Origin: Parabacteroides johnsonii DSM 18315
GTDB lineage: Bacteria > Bacteroidota > Bacteroidia > Bacteroidales > Tannerellaceae
Direction of reading: 5' to 3'
DNA: 64,000 nucleotides
NCBI RefSeq assembly: GCF_025151045.1
Contig: NZ_CP102285.1
Span: 4,216,001-4,280,000 of the forward strand
Part shown: one piece after another, positions 58,348-64,000 of the stretch
How positions within the stretch are numbered: the stretch's first letter is position 1
Layout: the number at the start of each line of letters is the position of its first letter
The notes under the pieces: model-generated
What the model was told of the DNA's origin: nothing
Seen by the model: the letters and a program-made list of their open reading frames with translations, nothing else
Database searches by the model: none
Made by a program: the position numbers and the translations under genes

Positions 58348-58383
58348 AAAAAAACTCTGCGTTCTGTGGGTTGAGAGGCAGAG
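58348..58383 (-). terminator. Terminator-like hairpin just upstream of the Wzy-like gene
   Basis: On the minus strand CTCTGC and GCAGAG flank a 17-base loop and precede seven T, only 22 bases before the ATG. It may attenuate the gene or end transcripts coming from the efflux operon. Confidence 0.55.
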
Positions 58384-58526
58384 ACCTTCTCACAGCTTAT
58401 CTGTCAGGCATTGCCAAATAGATGGCAAGGAAATGGACCGATGCAAGTATACCCTATTTAAACAGAAAGAGAAGCCTGTGTGTTTTCCTTTTGGAAAGAA
58501 AGATTGGAACAGGCCTAAAGAGGTTG
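58384..58526 (-). other. Structured 5' leader of the Wzy-like gene
   Basis: The leader includes a GCCTGT/ACAGGC hairpin with inner TTTCC/GGAAA (58473-58515), a TTGCCA/TGGCAA hairpin (58411-58428) and the terminator-like hairpin further on. No protein is encoded. Confidence 0.5.
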
Positions 58527-58534
58527 CAAAAGTA
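58527..58534 (-). promoter_or_regulatory. -7 element (TACTTTTG) for the Wzy-like gene
   Basis: The minus strand reads TACTTTTG about 200 bases upstream of the gene. No other gene lies between. Confidence 0.55.
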
Positions 58535-58650
58535 GATTTTGCTTTATTGAAGAGCAGATGTTAGAGTTGACATTTTGTTGACAATGTACAAACGGCGGGC
58601 ATACAAAATATTTTAACGAGAAACGATAATCTCTATTTGAGTGGTAGGAG

Positions 58651-61600
58651 TTAAGGTTCGGGTTGTTTTTTCAATGTGAAAAGAGGCAGATAGAGGAAGA
58701 TCCCCAAGATGGACATGGCGAGCCCGCCGATAGTACCGGCGGCCAGTGGAAACCAAAATGCTTCCTTATCCGGGCCTAACATGAACGGAATGAAACCTAA
58801 GATGGTCGAAACGACTGTGAGGAAAATGGGGGTGATCTTCGCATTCCAGGCTTTCAGATATGCCTTGTAGGGCGACATTAGCGGCTTACGCTGCCGGATT
58901 TGGTTGTATTCATTCAAAATGTAGATACTTGCGTTTACAGTTATACCGCACAGCAGGACGAAGGAGGCAAATCCTCCTTGGTCGAAATTCAGTTTGAACC
59001 AATAGAACGTGAGGAATACGCCGATGTAGGAGATCGGTATCACAAAGATAACGGCCAACGGCTGTTTCAGCGAATTGAACAGGATGCTGGTGGTAAAGAA
59101 GATAATGACGATGATCAGCAATAACAGAAGATATTGTTTATTGTCCTTCTTGTCCCAGTACCAGTAAGCGCTGTCCGACTTGGCTGTATATCCCATCGGC
59201 AGTATGGCGTTGATTTCTTTCAGGTCGCGTTCCTGTATCTTGTTTCCTTGGTTAGAAGCCCCGATATACTCGTATTGCAGGCAGAGGCGATATTGCTGGT
59301 TTACCTTGCAGACTTTTTGCGGCATCTGTCCTTTTTCGACACTGGCAAGCTCTGCTAACTTGTAAGGCTTGCCGTCGATCGTCTGTGGGACATACTGCAT
59401 GCTCCATACATCGTATTCCTGTGACTGGCGGGAGGAGAGTTTCAGCTTCTCCGTCTCTTCATTGACGACGATCGTCCCGGTATAAATGTCTTTCCCGAAA
59501 ACGGGGTTGATGGAGGCGAACAGGTCGATCGGCTGTATGTCTTCCTGGGCCAGCCGGGCTTTGTTGAGATTGAAGTAGAACTCCTGATAGTCGTCTTTCC
59601 ACCATGAGAACTCCGAATTGATCAGCACCTCTTTGATGCGGCGGTGGGTGAGCAACTTGGCTTTCAGCCGTTCGGCCCATTCGTACAGCTCGTCGTAGTT
59701 GTAACCGTACATCTCGATGCGGAAAGAGCCGGCTCCTTCGCGTACATCGTTGCTGAATCCCTGGTCTTGCAAGCCGTAGACTTGCCAGCTGCCACCCCCT
59801 AACTCGAGCGCTTTGCTGATAATCTTGCTTTTCAGGGTGTATGGGAAACCGCTCCGTTCGCTCTCTTTCGTGAAGTAGATACGGATACCGGCTTGACGTG
59901 CACTGTAGACATTGGTCTGGAATTGCCGTATCTCTTTGAAGGTGCTGAGATAGGCCTCCATTCGTCCCATCAGGGTATTCATTTGTGACAAGGTCGTCCC
60001 ATTCGGGAGCGATGCGCTGACAGACAGAACTGTTTCTTCGTTGCGGGTGAAGTAGCTTCCTTCATATACTTTCTGGACAAACAGGCGCAGGGTTCCGCCT
60101 AACGCCTTATCGACGATGGGTTTGATTTTTTCCTTATACGTCTCGTTAGAGGCGAATTTATTATATTTCTCGATCAGCAGGGAATCTGTTGCCGTGTAGA
60201 CCTTCTTCTTGTCTTTCGTGTCGTATTCGATTTTCTCCGGTAACAGGAAAACCGGAATGCCGAATGCTAACAGTAAAATGAAACATGCCAGTTTCTTCCA
60301 TCCGCAGAGGAAGTTGATTTGCCATTGATAGTACCGGTTGTAGTAGACGGGGAAACGCTTGAGAAAATGGTTCGTCCTTTTCCTGATCCGATTTCTCCAT
60401 GTAGGCCCGGTCTCTTCTCCGGATGTTTTCTTTTTCCCGCTTTTTTTCCATTCCAGGTTCATCTTATCGATCAGGGCGGGAACCAGGAAAAGCGCGATTA
60501 ACAGGGAAACTCCTAAATTGATGATGACGACAGCTGCAAAATCCTGTAAGTTGAGGCGTATTTTTTCATCTAAGAAGAAGATGATGACCAGTGCACCCAT
60601 CGTTGTCAAGGTCGCTGCGAGTATGGACAGGATGGCCTTCCGGTTGTGTCGGTTTCGGATATGCTCCGTCATAACGATTGTGTTGTCGATCACCAGGCTA
60701 AGCGAGATTGTGACGCCGGCCAGCGAATAAAGCTGCATTTCCAACCCTAGCAGATAGTAAAGGATGACTGCTATACAGAGGTTGATCGAAAGACTGATGA
60801 CAATCAGAAACAGATATTTTAGTTCGCGTGTGATCAGCAAGACGAACATCAGCAGGATCAGGACGGTGAGCCCTGTACGGACATAAATTTTGTTCAGCTC
60901 GTCCCGGATGAATTCGGTAGCGTCATAGCTGGTATGTATTTCATAGCCGGGAGGAAGCAAGGTGCGGATATGTTCCATTTCGGCTTTTACTAGTTTGGCA
61001 AGTTCCAGCTGGTTCGCTGTCTCCTCGGCGCGGATGGACAGGTAGATGGAATTCAAACCGTTGATACGGTAATAACTCTGCGGAGCCTCTTCCTGGCGGG
61101 TGACTTTTAGCAGTTGGTCCAGGCGGATCAGCTTGCCGTCTTTGTTCAGGACGGTTATAAGCGATGGGTTGAATCCATCTGTTTCGTTTTCAGGAACCAA
61201 AGCGAGACGTATCCACTGGCTGTTTTGTCCTCCTTCGCGCGAAGTTGCCAACTGAGTTTCCACGTTCCCGGTCCCTAAGAATTCTTTTTGATAATACTGG
61301 CTGATCGCTTTCTGTATATCCGGGATGCTGATACCTAACGTTGCCAGCTGACGGCTGTCATATTCCAGTCGCCATTCCATCGGGGTGGCGCCGCTGACAT
61401 CGATGCGGTAGATGCCGGGAATCCCGCTTAGGCGGGGTTTTATCTGATCTTCGGCAAAGCGTTGAATGAATATGGGAGTGGCTGCCGCATTCAGTGTGTA
61501 GCTCATGAAGGGCCGTGCTTCCTTATCGTCCGGCCGGCTCATTTCCAGAACCGGATAGCTCAGTCCGTCCGGCAAGCTGGGCCATGTCTGCCGGATGATG

Positions 61601-61923
61601 GTAGATGCTTCGAAACGGGCGGCGTCGATATTGGTATGCTTGTCCAACTCGAGCGTGACATATCCCCATCCGTTGCCGGAGGTGGAATTGATCTCCTTGA
61701 TCCCTTTGATGCGTGCTAACATTGCTTCGAGCCGTGAGGTTACTTCCATCTCTATCACGCGTGCCGAATTGCCTGGCATGTTATAGCTGATAGTCAGCTG
61801 CGGCAGCGTGCGCGACGGCGATAGCTTGATCGGTAGCAGCGGTATGAAAGCGATTCCCGCCAGCGCCACGCAAAGGAAGGTGACGATGATGGTGAAAGAG
61901 GATATTTTAGGAGATGCACTCAT
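58651..61923 (-). CDS. RND efflux inner-membrane transporter
   Basis: This 1090-residue protein has the twelve-helix RND topology: two large periplasmic loops, a TM4 region with SLVIDNTIVMTEHI, a TM10 region with CGITVNASIYILNEYN, and the usual C-terminal half. It pumps drugs, metals or bile compounds through a TolC channel using the proton gradient. It lies 13 bases after the TolC gene. The substrate is unknown. Confidence 0.92.
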   Translation of the reverse strand: MSASPKISSFTIIVTFLCVALAGIAFIPLLPIKLSPSRTLPQLTISYNMPGNSARVIEMEVTSRLEAMLARIKGIKEINSTSGNGWGYVTLELDKHTNIDAARFEASTIIRQTWPSLPDGLSYPVLEMSRPDDKEARPFMSYTLNAAATPIFIQRFAEDQIKPRLSGIPGIYRIDVSGATPMEWRLEYDSRQLATLGISIPDIQKAISQYYQKEFLGTGNVETQLATSREGGQNSQWIRLALVPENETDGFNPSLITVLNKDGKLIRLDQLLKVTRQEEAPQSYYRINGLNSIYLSIRAEETANQLELAKLVKAEMEHIRTLLPPGYEIHTSYDATEFIRDELNKIYVRTGLTVLILLMFVLLITRELKYLFLIVISLSINLCIAVILYYLLGLEMQLYSLAGVTISLSLVIDNTIVMTEHIRNRHNRKAILSILAATLTTMGALVIIFFLDEKIRLNLQDFAAVVIINLGVSLLIALFLVPALIDKMNLEWKKSGKKKTSGEETGPTWRNRIRKRTNHFLKRFPVYYNRYYQWQINFLCGWKKLACFILLLAFGIPVFLLPEKIEYDTKDKKKVYTATDSLLIEKYNKFASNETYKEKIKPIVDKALGGTLRLFVQKVYEGSYFTRNEETVLSVSASLPNGTTLSQMNTLMGRMEAYLSTFKEIRQFQTNVYSARQAGIRIYFTKESERSGFPYTLKSKIISKALELGGGSWQVYGLQDQGFSNDVREGAGSFRIEMYGYNYDELYEWAERLKAKLLTHRRIKEVLINSEFSWWKDDYQEFYFNLNKARLAQEDIQPIDLFASINPVFGKDIYTGTIVVNEETEKLKLSSRQSQEYDVWSMQYVPQTIDGKPYKLAELASVEKGQMPQKVCKVNQQYRLCLQYEYIGASNQGNKIQERDLKEINAILPMGYTAKSDSAYWYWDKKDNKQYLLLLLIIVIIFFTTSILFNSLKQPLAVIFVIPISYIGVFLTFYWFKLNFDQGGFASFVLLCGITVNASIYILNEYNQIRQRKPLMSPYKAYLKAWNAKITPIFLTVVSTILGFIPFMLGPDKEAFWFPLAAGTIGGLAMSILGIFLYLPLFTLKKQPEP

Positions 61924-61936
61924 TATTCATTCTTTG

Positions 61937-63424
61937 TTACAATCCGTACTTATACTCGAACTCGTTCGAAAGAGAAATCCCCGTTTCGAAGTCATGCAAC
62001 GTCAATTTTCGGATCTTATAATAACTTAGCCAGTAGTTCTGCAAAGCCGAAATATAGTTTCGCTGCGCCTCCTGCTGGCGGTTTAGCGACAGGGTAAGAC
62101 TGTTGATATCTGCTTTTCCGATCATAAAGCGCTGCTTGGTTTCACTATAGGCTGTCTCTGCCAGGTCTACTGCTTCTTCGGCGCTTCCGATCAGGGCCTG
62201 CTGGATATTGAAATCGCCGACTGTCATAATCACGTCTTCTTCGACTGTCAATTCTTTTTGTTTGGCAGATGTTTCTGTGACAAGCAGGTTATTCTTGGCG
62301 ACATTATGCTTCCCTTTTCGTACGCCCCAGTCCACCAACGGGATCGAAACGGACAAAGAGACGATTTCCTGCTGTTGCAGATTTTTGTAGGCGTCCTGTA
62401 TGTTCTTGGACACCTGGTTGAACCCGATGCTGGCATTGATCTGAGCGTTGAACATCGCTTCTTTCTTAGTCTTGTCTACCTGCTGCTGAGCCTCTAATAT
62501 TTGCTGGCGCAGTTCCAGGAAGGTCGGATTATTTGCACGTGCCAGTTCGAGCGCCTTGTCGACAGAGATTTCCATATCGCGTGGACGGCTCGGGAGGCGC
62601 AGGCGTATTTCCGTATTCTTGTCGAAGTTCAGGTAAGAGGCGAGGCTGAACATGGCACGTTTCAGGGCGATTTCCGCATTTTTCAATGTGTTGCGTGCGT
62701 TTACTGCATCCAATTTCAGTGTCAGCAAGTCTGCCTGGCTGATAGAAGCGATCTTATGCCGTTCCTGCCCTGTCCGGTATAGCGTGTCGGTAGTGGCGAC
62801 ATTTTCCTTGGCCAGATCGTATTCCACCTGTGCCATTGCCAGGGCGAAGAAATAGGTCGTTGCCTGTTCGCTCATTTGCTCTACATTATATAATAGCTCT
62901 TTCTTGACCTTCTCATATTTCAACGGCTCGATTTTCCGTTCCCATTTGAAAGCGTTATATCCCAATAAATCTTGCTGGTAGCCGAGGCGGATCGGAACCG
63001 ATGAGAACTGGTTATAGGTCCGGTCGCCGAAATAGCGCATATAATCCAAATCCGTATCCAAATAGAACGTACCGCCTAAGAGGTCGAAATTTTGTTCGAT
63101 CTCCAATTGCCCGCCCGCATAAAACGATTGTTGTTTTCGATATTCGTCGATATCTGCTTCCGAGTCGTATCGTTGAGTGAAGTAACGGCGGTATTGTGCC
63201 GGTGTCAGATTCAGGGTAAGGCTCGGCAGACGGCCTGCCTTGTAGGTCCGGTACTCCCAGTATCCGGCCAGGTACATGTTCTTGTACCGGAAAGCGTCCA
63301 GCGAACTGTCTGCTGCCAGTGTGATAGTCCGTTCCAGTGTCAGCGTGAGCTGTGCTTTTCCCGGAAGTACGCATAAGAGCATCAGCAAAGTGATGATGTA
63401 TCTATAAACGAATTTTCTGTCCAT
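61937..63424 (-). CDS. TolC-family outer-membrane efflux protein
   Basis: This 495-residue protein has a signal peptide (ending about GKAQ), two helical-hairpin repeats with long coiled-coil segments and the TolC-type beta-strand regions (SIGFNQVSKNIQDAYKNLQ, SVSIPLVDWGVRKGKHN). It forms the exit duct for the flanking RND pumps. Five bases separate it from the upstream pump gene. Confidence 0.93.
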   Translation of the reverse strand: MDRKFVYRYIITLLMLLCVLPGKAQLTLTLERTITLAADSSLDAFRYKNMYLAGYWEYRTYKAGRLPSLTLNLTPAQYRRYFTQRYDSEADIDEYRKQQSFYAGGQLEIEQNFDLLGGTFYLDTDLDYMRYFGDRTYNQFSSVPIRLGYQQDLLGYNAFKWERKIEPLKYEKVKKELLYNVEQMSEQATTYFFALAMAQVEYDLAKENVATTDTLYRTGQERHKIASISQADLLTLKLDAVNARNTLKNAEIALKRAMFSLASYLNFDKNTEIRLRLPSRPRDMEISVDKALELARANNPTFLELRQQILEAQQQVDKTKKEAMFNAQINASIGFNQVSKNIQDAYKNLQQQEIVSLSVSIPLVDWGVRKGKHNVAKNNLLVTETSAKQKELTVEEDVIMTVGDFNIQQALIGSAEEAVDLAETAYSETKQRFMIGKADINSLTLSLNRQQEAQRNYISALQNYWLSYYKIRKLTLHDFETGISLSNEFEYKYGL

Positions 63425-63429
63425 AATTT

Positions 63430-64000
63430 CTAATTTTCAACTTTCAATTTTTTAATGTCATGTTTGCGATAAATGAACCAGTATATCAGCGGTATGACAA
63501 AAAGGCTGACTGCCGTACCGATCAGCATGGCCGAGATCATGGCGATGGAGAGCGGCTTTTGAAGTTCACTACCCATATCGAATGTGAAAAGCAGCGGAAC
63601 CATTCCGAATATTGTCGTTAATGATGTCATGATGATAGGACGCAGGCGCCGCCGTCCGGCTTCATGTATGGCTTCCATAAGTGGGACTCCTTCTTTGCGG
63701 AGTTCGTTGATGGCATCCAGTTTCAGGATGGAGTCGTTGATGATGATACCGCAGGTCACGACGATACCGATGGCGCTCATCAGGTTCATAGTATGGCCGC
63801 ATATCCACAGTACCAGTAAGGAGGCGGCCACGTCGATCGGGATTTCGAGCAGCACAATGAGCGGTTGCAGGAAACTTTCGAATTGGGCTGCCAGGATGAA
63901 ATACATCAGCAGGATCGAAATGAACAAAATCACGACCAGTTCGTTCAGCATCTGCCGGTTGGAGAAGAAACTGCCTGAAAAATCAATATCCCAGTCGGTA
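63430..64000 (-). CDS. RND efflux transporter, C-terminal part only (continues beyond window)
   Basis: This is the last 190 residues of a second RND pump. The frame remains open to the right edge. TM8-TM12 regions are visible (LVVILFISILLMYFILAAQF, IGIVVTCGIIINDSILKLD, FGMVPLLFTFDMGSE). It precedes the TolC gene. Together the genes are pump-TolC-pump on one strand. A membrane-fusion protein gene is probably upstream, outside the window. Confidence 0.92.
   Translation of the reverse strand, partial: TDWDIDFSGSFFSNRQMLNELVVILFISILLMYFILAAQFESFLQPLIVLLEIPIDVAASLLVLWICGHTMNLMSAIGIVVTCGIIINDSILKLDAINELRKEGVPLMEAIHEAGRRRLRPIIMTSLTTIFGMVPLLFTFDMGSELQKPLSIAMISAMLIGTAVSLFVIPLIYWFIYRKHDIKKLKVEN

Overview
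The window comes from a Bacteroidota genome, most likely a gut Bacteroidales member close to Parabacteroides or Bacteroides. The genus is an inference. The evidence is the many TAnnTTTG -7 promoter elements, the lipoprotein and TonB-receptor pairs, the ATP synthase gene order (atpD-C-x-B-E-F-H-A-G), a TamA-type lipoprotein beside TamB, and BtuB/BtuG-type corrinoid uptake. I saw no rRNA, tRNA, CRISPR array, prophage or complete insertion sequence. Both ends cut through genes: a TamA-family gene on the left and an RND pump on the right.

Layout. 1-6.1 kb (minus): tamL and tamB, envelope assembly. 6.2-8.6 kb: an inositol-monophosphatase-type gene split by an in-frame amber codon, a small membrane protein and an MFS exporter. 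8.6-9.2 kb: a gene-poor stretch with a promoter-linked foldable RNA and a palindromic repeat. 9.2-13.5 kb (minus): a cobalamin riboswitch driving a TonB receptor and a DUF4374 lipoprotein. 13.6-20.6 kb: an FlK-like thioesterase, enolase, a small His-motif membrane protein with a TonB receptor, flavodoxin and an acyltransferase. 20.7-26.2 kb: interleaved inverted repeats, then a cobalamin riboswitch leading a three-gene biotin-dependent acyl-CoA carboxylase, then a ThrE-like exporter. 26.2-29.0 kb (minus): anaerobic ribonucleotide reductase nrdD-nrdG. 29.2-31.5 kb: a cobalamin riboswitch leading a Cys-rich mini-protein and an AspT/YidE-type antiporter. 31.5-38.6 kb (minus): F1Fo ATP synthase. 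38.9-43.8 kb: a cobalamin riboswitch with btuB, btuG-like and btuF-like genes. 44-50.8 kb: a D-lactate-dehydrogenase-like flavoprotein, a sulfide:quinone-oxidoreductase-like protein and a membrane-bound LuxR-type regulator. 50.8-54.3 kb (minus): carB with an apparent attenuator leader. 54.6-58.5 kb: a heparinase II/III-family enzyme and a Wzy-type ligase with TPRs. 58.6-64 kb (minus): RND-TolC-RND efflux genes.

How it fits together. The strongest theme is corrinoid-controlled expression. Four separate class-I-like cobalamin riboswitches lie within about 26 kb, each just downstream of its own TAnnTTTG promoter. One precedes a standard uptake set (btuBGF). One precedes a TonB/DUF4374 pair that may be a second corrinoid or metallophore system. 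One precedes a carboxylase next to B12-dependent propionate metabolism. One precedes an uncharacterised antiporter cassette. A second theme is RNA-level control: carB has a promoter, a 34-codon leader ORF and a strong terminator abutting its stop codon, and the Wzy-like gene has a structured leader ending in a terminator-like hairpin. A third theme is short palindromic repeats (three families, one with perfect 16-bp terminal inverted repeats) placed between genes.
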